Shown here one piece after another: positions 44,537-52,586 of a stretch of 64,000 bases of DNA. The position numbers were made by a program, and so were the translations under genes. Every line of letters begins with the position of its first letter. Positions within the stretch are counted from its first letter, which is position 1. The notes beneath the pieces were generated by a model. The model saw only the letters and a program-made list of their open reading frames with translations, did no database searches and had not been told where the DNA came from. Source of the DNA: DIGJ01 sp041821315 (GTDB taxonomy: Bacteria; Bacillota; Clostridia; Lachnospirales; Lachnospiraceae); NCBI GenBank assembly GCA_041821315.1, contig JBGUEO010000002.1:164892-228891 (forward strand). The letters run 5' to 3'.

Positions 44537-44896
44537 TTAATCAATCTTTAGTTTGCTGTAGTTTTCATACATTACGGTATGAGAGATTGATTTCCTTTCT
44601 GTACTATGACGCTGTGGACTCAAAAATCCTTTCTCTGGATATCCCAAAATTAACAATGTCGTAGGTTCTATGTATTTTGGTATATCAAATTCTTTTCTAA
44701 TAATTCTAGGATCAAACAATCCAACCATAACACTTCCAATTTGCAATTCCCTTGCCGCTAACATCATGTGATCACAGATAATACCAATATCCAAATCGCC
44801 CGAACATTTATTATCATAAGGACGTATTAATGAATTCCTTTTTTCTGTAAATCCACGTGTTGTGCACCTTTGTTTTGCTAATTCTAAAAAACTCAT
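44537..44896 (-). pseudogene. internally deleted nitroreductase-family gene
   Basis: The 119-residue frame begins like an FMN nitroreductase (MSFLELAKQRCTTRGFTEK) but jumps, near codon 19-20, to the middle of the family (RPYDNKCSGDLDIGIICDHM), then continues normally (ARELQIGSVMVGLFDP, LGYPEKGF) to the end. About 50 residues, including part of the flavin site, are missing compared with the usual 165-175. The frame is intact and has a perfect ribosome site (GGAGG) and promoter, so a protein is probably made, but enzyme activity is unlikely. First gene of the operon with the pentapeptide protein. Confidence 0.7.
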
Positions 44897-44912
44897 TTTA
44901 TGTCCTCCGTAT

Positions 44913-44940
44913 AAACATGAATATTGCTTCGTGTTTATAT
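44913..44940. promoter_or_regulatory. operator-like repeat, copy 1 (over the minus-strand start region)
   Basis: The core GAATATTGCTTCGTGTTTAT shares its GAATA.TGCTTCGT part with copy 2. It overlaps the -10 and transcription start of the nitroreductase promoter. It probably binds the divergent TetR protein. Confidence 0.55.
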
Positions 44941-44967
44941 GCTACCACTAAAGATTCCATTTGTCAA
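44939..44967 (-). promoter_or_regulatory. sigma-A promoter for the nitroreductase/pentapeptide operon
   Basis: On the minus strand a perfect TTGACA (44962-44967) and TAGCAT (44939-44944) have a 17-base spacer. It is flanked by the two operator-like repeats. Confidence 0.7.
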
Positions 44968-44971
44968 CTAA

Positions 44972-44999
44972 ATAAGAATAATGCTTCGTATTCATGTTG
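44972..44999. promoter_or_regulatory. operator-like repeat, copy 2 (between the divergent promoters)
   Basis: GAATAATGCTTCGTATTCAT is an imperfect inverted repeat (GAATA/TATTC) and matches copy 1 in its core. It lies upstream of the minus-strand -35 and overlaps the -35 of the plus-strand tetR promoter. Confidence 0.55.
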
Positions 45000-45025
45000 A
45001 CGAACGATAAAACTCAACGTATAAT
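44997..45025 (+). promoter_or_regulatory. sigma-A promoter for the TetR-family gene
   Basis: TTGACG (44997-45002) and TATAAT (45020-45025) have a 17-base spacer. The predicted leader of about 200 bases to the start codon is AT-rich and otherwise featureless. The whole gene-free gap 44897-45230 holds these divergent promoters and the two repeats. Confidence 0.6.
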
Positions 45026-45230
45026 GATAGAGTAGGTTCGAAACTTTAAGTAAATATGCAATCATTATGTAGAATGCCAAATTTTCAATCAATTCTTGCG
45101 TCAAGCGTTTTAATGAAAAAATATGAAAAAATGTTAAGTCGGAATAAAATTTAAGGAACCAAAAAACATAGAGAACATAAGAAGTACAGAGCTTCTGAAT
45201 GTTTTATGATAAAGAAAAAGGGTGAAGCAA

Positions 45231-45830
45231 ATGAATGATACAAGAGAACCAATGCAAAAACGCTCAATAGAAAAAAAACAAAAAATAACAGAAGCGGGTT
45301 TTGAACTTTTTTGTGAAAAGGGATATTACAATACAAATACAATCGAAATTGCTAAACGAGCTGGCGTCTCAACAGGAGCGTTATACAGCTATTTTAAGGA
45401 TAAACGTGATATATATATTTTGGCATTTGATCAGTATCTTAACTCTTTATCTATATATTTATTTGAAGTGTTAGAAGGATTAGAACAACCATTTAGCCTT
45501 TCAGCTTTTATTGATAAATGGATTGCATTTTACATCGACTTATACGCAACGTCGAGCCGTGCTTTAGTGCAAATAAAAGTAATGATATTGGATGACAAGG
45601 AAATCAACCGTCATTTCTCTGATTTAGAAAATGAATATTTTTTAAGGCTTGTTGAATTACTTAATCAAAATGGGATTTTGTGTGATAATCTGTTTGAAAA
45701 AGTCTATACTTCTTGTATATTAGTTGATGCCTTAAGGCAAGAAAAGTCAACATTTCCTCACAGTGGTTTAGACTTTGATATTCTGAAATTTCAAATAACA
45801 AAAGAAATTTTCAACATATTTTCAACATAA
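45231..45830 (+). CDS. TetR-family transcriptional regulator
   Basis: A 199-residue regulator. Residues about 15-60 are the TetR helix-turn-helix: KKQKITEAGFELFCEKGYYN, TIEIAKRAGVSTGALYSYFK. The rest is helical, aromatic-rich and unassigned as to ligand. ATG 45231 follows AAGGGTG; GTG 45222 lies in that site. It is divergent from the nitroreductase/pentapeptide operon, with two operator-like repeats in between, a common arrangement for a repressor of its neighbour and itself. Confidence 0.9.
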   Translation: MNDTREPMQKRSIEKKQKITEAGFELFCEKGYYNTNTIEIAKRAGVSTGALYSYFKDKRDIYILAFDQYLNSLSIYLFEVLEGLEQPFSLSAFIDKWIAFYIDLYATSSRALVQIKVMILDDKEINRHFSDLENEYFLRLVELLNQNGILCDNLFEKVYTSCILVDALRQEKSTFPHSGLDFDILKFQITKEIFNIFST

Positions 45831-45916
45831 ATTTCTGACGGGATATTTATGCAGGTTAAACAAGGCAGAAGTCTAATCATAAGATGTAAGATGACAATAT
45901 TTCTAGTTTTGTGCGG

Positions 45917-45945
45917 TAGACATGAAAGATGAAGTATATTATAAT
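45917..45945 (+). promoter_or_regulatory. sigma-A promoter for the Dabb/CFI-box pair
   Basis: TAGACA (45917-45922) and TATAAT (45940-45945) have a 17-base spacer, 32 bases before the Dabb start codon. Confidence 0.65.
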
Positions 45946-45977
45946 AAAAACGGAGTGGAACTGAAAGGAGAAAAATC

Positions 45978-46283
45978 ATGGTCAGACATATTGTAATGTT
46001 TGAATTTTTAGAAGAAGCAGAAGGTAAGAGCAAAAGAGAAAATGCAGAAATTGCAAAGGTAAAGTTAGAAGCGTTAGTTGGTGTAGTACCATCGCTATTA
46101 TCGGCAGAAGTTAACTTAAATTCAAAAAACGCAGATCCGAATAACTATGATTTGGTATTAATTACGAAACATAATGATATGGAAGGATTGCATGCCTATG
46201 CAACACATCCGGAACATCTTAAAGTGGGGAAATTCATTGGAACGGTAAAAAAATCTAGAGTATGTGTTGATTATGAATATTAA
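45978..46283 (+). CDS. Dabb-domain (stress-responsive alpha/beta barrel) protein
   Basis: A 101-residue protein of the Dabb family (PF07876), ferredoxin-like dimers with varied or unknown roles. VRHIVMFEF at the start, YDLVLITKHNDMEGLHAYATHPEHLKV in the middle and the VCVDYEY end are typical. It starts after AAAGGAG and is followed 36 bases later by the CFI-box-like gene, probably cotranscribed. Confidence 0.88.
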   Translation: MVRHIVMFEFLEEAEGKSKRENAEIAKVKLEALVGVVPSLLSAEVNLNSKNADPNNYDLVLITKHNDMEGLHAYATHPEHLKVGKFIGTVKKSRVCVDYEY

Positions 46284-46319
46284 TTGTTAAACGTAGATGG
46301 ATAAAGAAAGGATGTTAGA

Positions 46320-47108
46320 ATGGAGCGTACATTTGATTATGATGAAAATATGCAATATGCGTTAGAGGGCATAGGAAGTGTATTATTAGATAATACAAAA
46401 TTAATGGAGAAATTTAAGAAAAAATCTTATGGTGATGCATTTCAAGAATATAAAGAAAAATCATATCCGATATTTGAATCTATGCAGCGCGCTTGTACGG
46501 TGCGTGAAGAACAAAAAACGGATATTATTGATGCTTGTGTAAAGAGGGCATTGGATGATTTTGAAGCAAGTATGGAATCGATGAATAAGACGAAGAAAAA
46601 TTCATATTTGGAAAATTGTAAGATGGTACTTGCACTTTATACAATACCAATGATTCTTGATTTGAGAATGGAATTAAGTGAAGAATATACGGATCACTTT
46701 ATCGAGAAGTGGATTGAGAAGTACCCAAAGCATGTATTCCGAAAAGGTACTTACGAGAGTTTAGTAGAAGGATTCGTGAAGAAGGGATTTTGTTATATAA
46801 CAACAGCAGTATGTGAGATGAAAAACAAATCGGATGATTGTTATGAATTGATGATGTTTCGAGGATTTCGAGATGACTTTTTAATGAAAGACAAGGATGG
46901 AAAATCACTTGTTAAAGAATATTATGAAGTGGCACCTCGTATACTTGCGGCCATTGAATTAAAGCCAAAAAAAGAAGAAATTTATCAAGACATTTGGGAA
47001 AATCATCTATCTATTTGTCTTGCTAATCTTGAAAAAGGCGAAGATGATTTATGCAAAAATAATTATAAGAAAATGGTGAAATCATTGGAAAACCGTTATA
47101 TTTCTTGA
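46320..47108 (+). CDS. uncharacterised protein with a CFI-box-like C-terminal motif
   Basis: A 262-residue soluble, helical, charged protein. Residues 158-163 read CYITTA, followed by Cys174-Tyr-Glu-Leu, FRGFRDDFL and YYEVAPRIL. This is the layout of the CFI-box-CTERM segment (CFIATA.YG...E...LR.FRD..L......FI..YY..SP.L), which occurs at the end of many otherwise unrelated bacterial proteins. The first 150 residues have no recognised domain. Function unknown. It starts after AAAGGATG and is followed by a hairpin at 47145. The Dabb gene upstream is its probable operon partner. Confidence 0.65.
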   Translation: MERTFDYDENMQYALEGIGSVLLDNTKLMEKFKKKSYGDAFQEYKEKSYPIFESMQRACTVREEQKTDIIDACVKRALDDFEASMESMNKTKKNSYLENCKMVLALYTIPMILDLRMELSEEYTDHFIEKWIEKYPKHVFRKGTYESLVEGFVKKGFCYITTAVCEMKNKSDDCYELMMFRGFRDDFLMKDKDGKSLVKEYYEVAPRILAAIELKPKKEEIYQDIWENHLSICLANLEKGEDDLCKNNYKKMVKSLENRYIS

Positions 47109-47144
47109 ATAATATGCCATTACTTTGACAAAATTGAAGGATAG

Positions 47145-47181
47145 AATAACTGAAAGCGGAGAAACTTTCAGTTATTTTCTT
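47145..47181 (+). terminator. terminator-like hairpin before the InlB/Big_2 gene
   Basis: AATAACTGAAAG (47145-47156) pairs perfectly with CTTTCAGTTATT (47165-47176), followed by TTCTT. It probably ends the Dabb/CFI-box transcript and lies within an open frame, which argues against starts upstream of it for the next gene. Confidence 0.75.
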
Positions 47182-47199
47182 GTGAAAGCGGGTGAGATT

Positions 47200-48486
47200 T
47201 TGAATGAGACAAAAGTAAGCAAATGGAAAATTCTTCTGGGCGGTGCTTTTTTACTGATTAGTATATTTATGTTACAGTCAAACACAATAAATGCTGCATC
47301 AGCTCATACGTGCACAGTTGTTTTTATTAGTAGTGATGGGACATCGGTACCGACTCAGATTGTAAATCAAGGAGCGTATTTTACAGCATTTCCAACTCCG
47401 ACGAGGGAAGGATATACATTCGCAGGTTGGTATACAGATGAAAAATTAACGTATAAAGTTAGTTCCAACTATTATATCAATGTTTCTAATCAGGATACGG
47501 TTCTAGTGTTTTATGCAAAATGGACAAAAATCAAAGTTTATAGTATTGTGGCAACCTATTCGAGTACGACAGCGTATGTTGAAACAACACTTGACCGGTC
47601 GAATATTAAAGTAATCGCCATGTATTCCAATGGGACATCAGGTACTGTTACTGATTTTACAATTTCAAAGTTGAGTGTATCTTCTCTTGGTACCAATGTT
47701 TATACGGTTACGTATGATGGGTGTGTTTCTAATTTTTATGTGGTTGGAATTGCTAGACAATATGTCTCTGTTACATTTATTCCAAATGGAGGAAGCAATG
47801 TAGATAGTATTGCAGGGATACTAAGCGGAGATACGATAATTCTGCCAAAAGAACCAACAAGGAGTGGATATACCTTTGTGGGGTGGTATCAGGATTCTAG
47901 TCTTACGTTACCACTTACCTCAAAAACGAAAATTGCATACAATATGTATGCTTATGCGAAATGGAAAAAGGATACAGTAGAAGATGAAACCGTTGATTAT
48001 AAATTAGATCAAACGATAATAAAGCTTCATTTATATGGAGAAGATAATATTATTGTCGGTTCATATAATGGAGATGAGGAGAATTATATCACATATAAAA
48101 GTAGTAATTCTTCTATTGTAAAGGTCGATGACACAGGACGTGTACTTGGAGTTGATTATGGAAAAGTAACCATTTATGTGATAGCTCCAGATGGAAGTTT
48201 ATTAAAATGCAAAGTTAGTGTATTGCCAGTACATCCAATTACAAAGATTAAGACAAATGTAAAAGGAAAGAGACTACGAGTTGGCAAAAAATTTATTATA
48301 AAGACAACTATAGAACCGAGTAATGCAAGTGTTAAAAAGCTAAAGTATGTTTCATCGAAAAAGTCGGTTGCAACCGTGTCGTCTACTGGAAAAGTTACAG
48401 CTAAAAAGGCAGGAACTTGTTATATTACAGTGAAAACAACGGATGGAACAAACCTGAAAAAAAATGTTAAAATTATAGTAAAGTAA
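47200..48486 (+). CDS. exported protein with InlB-type and Big_2 repeats
   Basis: A 428-residue exported protein. A signal peptide (WKILLGGAFLLISIFML, then a cut near NAASA) is followed by a Listeria-Bacteroides (InlB B-type) repeat, REGYTFAGWYTDEKLT, a linker domain, a second copy, RSGYTFVGWYQDSSLTLPL, and two Big_2 Ig-like units (SSNSSIVKVDDTGRVLG; SSKKSVATVSSTGKVTAKK). No LPxTG or other anchor is visible. It is likely surface-associated or secreted. The start is uncertain: TTG 47200 has GGTGAG before it and lies after the hairpin; GTG 47182 and TTG 47125 are alternatives. Confidence 0.85.
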   Translation: MNETKVSKWKILLGGAFLLISIFMLQSNTINAASAHTCTVVFISSDGTSVPTQIVNQGAYFTAFPTPTREGYTFAGWYTDEKLTYKVSSNYYINVSNQDTVLVFYAKWTKIKVYSIVATYSSTTAYVETTLDRSNIKVIAMYSNGTSGTVTDFTISKLSVSSLGTNVYTVTYDGCVSNFYVVGIARQYVSVTFIPNGGSNVDSIAGILSGDTIILPKEPTRSGYTFVGWYQDSSLTLPLTSKTKIAYNMYAYAKWKKDTVEDETVDYKLDQTIIKLHLYGEDNIIVGSYNGDEENYITYKSSNSSIVKVDDTGRVLGVDYGKVTIYVIAPDGSLLKCKVSVLPVHPITKIKTNVKGKRLRVGKKFIIKTTIEPSNASVKKLKYVSSKKSVATVSSTGKVTAKKAGTCYITVKTTDGTNLKKNVKIIVK

Positions 48487-48556
48487 GTAATTTGTAAAAC
48501 ATGACGATATATAACTAACAACATAAGTTACAACCAATGTGGCTGGGAGGATTACA

Positions 48557-51500
48557 ATGGATAAAAATAACAGAAAAATGCGAACGTATGCAATATGTGG
48601 ATTCTTAATCCTAGTATTTACACTTGTATTTTCTTGGAAAAATTATAGCAATGAAATCGTCAAGGCGGCAGTCGGTGCGATTACAATAAATGATGATGCG
48701 GGAAGTGGAACCTTTGATTTAAGAAAGCAAAATTTGCCAGCCTATGTAGAGAATATTAAAAGTGGGACGAGCATTACATGGACTACCTCAGACACGGGTA
48801 TATTTAAAATTAATAAAGACACTTCTGCAAAAGTTACAACGACATCAAGTACGGTTACATTGCAAGCGGTGGGAATTGGAACAGCAACGTTAACAGCTGA
48901 ATTTGTGGATGGTGATTCCATCAATCAAACATTAACGCGTGTGATTAATGTTCCAAGTGCTATTAGTGAAAATGCAGCATATTTTGGCCTTCTTAACGAT
49001 ACTGCAACAGAAAGTGTTATGATTTTAAATCTGACAACAAGAGCAACGGGAACCTTAGGGCTTCTCTATGATGTATCTCCTGGTGTAACGGTTACTTGGA
49101 CATCTGCAAATTCTTATGTTGTATCGATGGATGCAACCGGATATTCGGCGACCAATAGCACGGGTTATTTTCGTACGACTGGAACTGGAAAAACAACCAT
49201 TACGGTTTCTTATACAGATGATGGTAAGCTGGTAACATCTTCCGTTGATGTTTATGTAGGACCTAAGGTAACCGTGGCAAACGTAGAAGAATCTAAGTTA
49301 TATGTTGAAAAGGGAGATTACATCGATCTTGGCGGAAACACAGAGAATAATAATGCAACCATTGGTGATAAAGTAAACTGGGTATTGACGAGTGAGAGTG
49401 GAACTGTTTTAGAACAATCTACAACAGCAAGTAAGCAGTATTTATCATCAAGTCCTTATAGTTCTCAGCTTGAGGTATCAGGGCGAGCGGGATATTATTA
49501 TCTATATGTATTTACGGCAGGCGCATATACTTCAAGTGATGATTTGGAAAACAATACAATTAATCAGTTTTTAAAAAAGACAATTGAATTGCATATTTTG
49601 CCAAAACCAATAAGTAATATAGCAAATCCAGTATCTTTGCAGGTATCAGACTCCTATGATGTGGCAGATATCTTTAATATGACGGTGGATGATTTTAATA
49701 AATATTTTGATTATAGCTGTACACCAGCAACAAGAGGAGATTTCTCAAATGGAGTATTTGTGGCTCAGACAACTGGAGCGGCTAACTTAACCATTAACTA
49801 TAAAAATGGGATGAAAGAAGCGTTTGCAACATTTTTACATGGTACACCAAGTTTCCCATATACAATTTCTGTGAATATATACAAAGGATTTATGCTAGAT
49901 CGCTCGGAAGCTTCCATTTATGTTGGTGGATCGATGAAGCTTTCTACGGTATATGGGGCAAATAAAGGAAAGATAACATGGACGACGGAAGATAAGTCCT
50001 ATGTTACGGTAGTTGGTAATGATGCCAATGCAGTTATTACGGGTGTAAAATCGACAGGAGATTCATCGGTAATAATTACAGCTTCTATGACACTTGAGGA
50101 TGGTCGAACACTTACTGCGAGCTGTAATGTTAAAGTTGGAACGACTGCAACCAGTATTACATTAAACGAAACTGATTTAACTATGAAGTTAGGTGCAACA
50201 TCCACAATTACGGCGAGTTATAAACCGACGACAACAACAACAGTTGATTTGAAATGGATACTGTCGGACGATTCCATCGTTGATTTGTCGGTTAATTCAG
50301 AAAAAAGTGTGGTTGTTACGGCAAAAAAGGTAGGAACAACTATTTTAACTGCTGTTAATACGGATAATTATATAACCGCATACTGTACCATTACCGTTAG
50401 CTCAGCAATCAAGAGTCTTTCGTTGAATTACACGCAAAAAAACATGACCTTGAGTCAGGAAGTACTGAGACTCCGAGCAACTTATACCCCAAGTGATGCT
50501 ACGCAAACGGAGCTTGTATGGGGGAGTAGTGATACAAGTGTTGCCACAGTAGATGATGGGTTGGTTACATTTGTAGGACCTGGTAGTACAATTATAACGG
50601 TGCAGCCAAAGTGGAATGAAAATTTTGCAATGGCACAGTGTAATTTAACCATTACGGCTTCGCCGACCGCATTTGCATTTGATAAAACTTTAATTGCATT
50701 AGAGGCAGGCGAAACATCGACCATAAAGCCAATTTTGACAGCTACCAATTCAACAACTACAATAACATGGAAATCTATGAATCCTTCCATTGCCACTGTT
50801 AACAACGGAGTTGTAACTGCAATTTCTGCTGGACAGACCTATATTATTGCGACAACAAAAGAAGGATTTGTTGCAAGCTGTCTTGTGACGGTTACACAAA
50901 AGGCAAGTGCTATATCATTGAGTACGTATAATATCAAATTGGCAGTTGGTGAGAAAACGACAGTGACTGCAACACCTAATCCAATCACAAGTACAGAAAC
51001 TACATTTGAATGGACATCCAAAGATACGAAGATTGCTACGGTAAGTGGAGGAATTGTAACGGGAGTATCTTCTGGTTCTACGATTATATTAGTAAAATCA
51101 GCAAAAGGTGCAGTTGTCTATCTTTATGTTAGTGTTTATGATGAAATTAAATCAATGACGCTAAATTATAGCAACAAAGAATTGGCAAAAGGGGCAAAAT
51201 TTACTTTGAAACCAATTTTTACACCAGAGAATGTAACAAATACAGCGGTTACATGGAAATCTCTGAATCCTAAGATTGCAACAATAACGGACAAAGGAGT
51301 AGTGAAAGGTGTAAAAGGTGGTGCAGCAGTTATAACATGTACATCAGATGATGGTGGATACCTTTCAACTTGCTTGGTTAATGTTGTCGAACCAATCACT
51401 AGCATAAAGTTAAATTATACCTATTACAAACTTGGACTTGGTGATAAAAAAACATTAAAAGCTACAATTGTAAGTAATGCATCTTCGAATAACAAAGTAA

Positions 51501-52366
51501 AATGGTCAAGCTCTAATACAAAAATTGCAACGGTTAGTTCAACAGGCATAGTAAGAGGAAAAAAATTAGGCTATTGTATCATCACTGCAAAAACAACGGA
51601 TGGGACAGGTAAGAAGGCAAGCTGTAAGATTCGTGTAATAAAAGAAGTGACAAGAATTTCACTAAACAAGTCAGTAATGACTGTAGTTGTAAATAATTCA
51701 GTTTATCTAAAAGCGACGGTGAAACCTTCGAATGCAACTTATAAAACGGTAAAATGGACATCGGCCGATAAAAATGTTGCAATTGTAAATTCAAAGGGAA
51801 AAGTAACGGGGTTATCCGTTGGAACTACCTCTGTTAAAGCGAGTGCGAAAGATTATAGTAAAGAATCGGATATTTGTTATATTAAGGTTATTAATGCAAT
51901 ACCTACGTCTTCCATACTTTTAGCGGCAAAGGATCTGGTTATGATAAAAGGACAATCGCAGATGTTATCATATACGGTAACACCTTCGAATCATACAGAT
52001 AAAGTTTATTTTGCCAGTGATAATAAGTCAGTAGCATCCATAACTAGTACGGGTAAAATTTATGCGAGACGAACCGGAACTGCAACAATAACGGTGACAA
52101 GTGCAAGTGGAAAACAGTCCATGGTCAATCTGACCGTAATTGGACTAAATAAGACAAGTCTTACATTAGAACAATACACACCAGAAACGTTAACTGTAGA
52201 AGGAGCTCCAAGTGGTGTGACATGGTATTCTGGGGATGCGAGTATTGCAACTGTTTCAGGCGGAGTCGTTCTTGGTAGGAAACAAGGAACTACGACTATT
52301 TATGCAAGAGTAAGCGGAATCATATTATCGTGTAGGGTTACGGTCACAGCCATAACGGCGTATTAA
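48557..52366 (+). CDS. large exported multi-Big_2 (bacterial Ig-like) repeat protein
   Basis: A 1269-residue exported protein. One hydrophobic segment (residues about 10-27) acts as signal or anchor; the rest is about twelve Ig-like Big_2 units of 80-90 residues, each with a W.S.d.sIATV..G.V pattern, such as SSDTSVATVDDG, SMNPSIATVNNG, SKDTKIATVSGG and SGDASIATVSGG. The early units are more diverged. No sortase motif, SLH domain or enzyme domain is seen. Adhesion or a wall-scaffold role is likely by family but unproven. ATG 48557 follows GGGAGG. The KTTDGT end of one unit is shared with the upstream InlB/Big_2 gene. Confidence 0.92.
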   Translation: MDKNNRKMRTYAICGFLILVFTLVFSWKNYSNEIVKAAVGAITINDDAGSGTFDLRKQNLPAYVENIKSGTSITWTTSDTGIFKINKDTSAKVTTTSSTVTLQAVGIGTATLTAEFVDGDSINQTLTRVINVPSAISENAAYFGLLNDTATESVMILNLTTRATGTLGLLYDVSPGVTVTWTSANSYVVSMDATGYSATNSTGYFRTTGTGKTTITVSYTDDGKLVTSSVDVYVGPKVTVANVEESKLYVEKGDYIDLGGNTENNNATIGDKVNWVLTSESGTVLEQSTTASKQYLSSSPYSSQLEVSGRAGYYYLYVFTAGAYTSSDDLENNTINQFLKKTIELHILPKPISNIANPVSLQVSDSYDVADIFNMTVDDFNKYFDYSCTPATRGDFSNGVFVAQTTGAANLTINYKNGMKEAFATFLHGTPSFPYTISVNIYKGFMLDRSEASIYVGGSMKLSTVYGANKGKITWTTEDKSYVTVVGNDANAVITGVKSTGDSSVIITASMTLEDGRTLTASCNVKVGTTATSITLNETDLTMKLGATSTITASYKPTTTTTVDLKWILSDDSIVDLSVNSEKSVVVTAKKVGTTILTAVNTDNYITAYCTITVSSAIKSLSLNYTQKNMTLSQEVLRLRATYTPSDATQTELVWGSSDTSVATVDDGLVTFVGPGSTIITVQPKWNENFAMAQCNLTITASPTAFAFDKTLIALEAGETSTIKPILTATNSTTTITWKSMNPSIATVNNGVVTAISAGQTYIIATTKEGFVASCLVTVTQKASAISLSTYNIKLAVGEKTTVTATPNPITSTETTFEWTSKDTKIATVSGGIVTGVSSGSTIILVKSAKGAVVYLYVSVYDEIKSMTLNYSNKELAKGAKFTLKPIFTPENVTNTAVTWKSLNPKIATITDKGVVKGVKGGAAVITCTSDDGGYLSTCLVNVVEPITSIKLNYTYYKLGLGDKKTLKATIVSNASSNNKVKWSSSNTKIATVSSTGIVRGKKLGYCIITAKTTDGTGKKASCKIRVIKEVTRISLNKSVMTVVVNNSVYLKATVKPSNATYKTVKWTSADKNVAIVNSKGKVTGLSVGTTSVKASAKDYSKESDICYIKVINAIPTSSILLAAKDLVMIKGQSQMLSYTVTPSNHTDKVYFASDNKSVASITSTGKIYARRTGTATITVTSASGKQSMVNLTVIGLNKTSLTLEQYTPETLTVEGAPSGVTWYSGDASIATVSGGVVLGRKQGTTTIYARVSGIILSCRVTVTAITAY

Positions 52367-52507
52367 ATAAAGGAACCTTCCTATTTTTCTGCCATAGAGC
52401 AACAATACCTACCCCTGTTTTTGCGTCATTTCCCAAACTTTCCACGTCCGTTGACCAGTTAAACCAGAATTGAAAATAAAAAAATTATGTGAAATCTGAA
52501 ATCATGC

Positions 52508-52536
52508 TTGAAAAAATAGAATGAATCTGCTACAAT
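52508..52536 (+). promoter_or_regulatory. sigma-A promoter for recN
   Basis: TTGAAA (52508-52513) and TACAAT (52531-52536) have a 17-base spacer, 50 bases before the recN start codon. Confidence 0.65.
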
Positions 52537-52549
52537 AAAAGCAAAGAAC

Positions 52550-52563
52550 AGAACGTATGTTTG
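52550..52563 (+). promoter_or_regulatory. LexA-type SOS box before recN
   Basis: AGAACGTATGTTTG matches 13 of 14 positions of the Gram-positive LexA consensus CGAACRNNYGTTYG. It lies just downstream of the expected transcription start, a repressing position. recN is a classic SOS gene. Confidence 0.75.
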
Positions 52564-52586
52564 ATTTTCCTATATGAGGAGGCAAT

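Noticed and set aside
50482..50805. Minus-strand open frames opposite the Big_2 gene
   Set aside because: Val-rich frames without start signals, produced by the reverse reading of the repeated Thr/Ile-rich gene.
52371..52389. Small AGGAA/TTCCT terminator after the Big_2 gene
   Set aside because: The loop would be only two bases and the stem too short, although a T run follows.
52390..52475. c-di-GMP-I (GEMM) riboswitch on the minus strand
   Set aside because: Only the GACGCAAA word fits. The partner GGCAAACC-type segment and a downstream minus-strand gene to control are missing.
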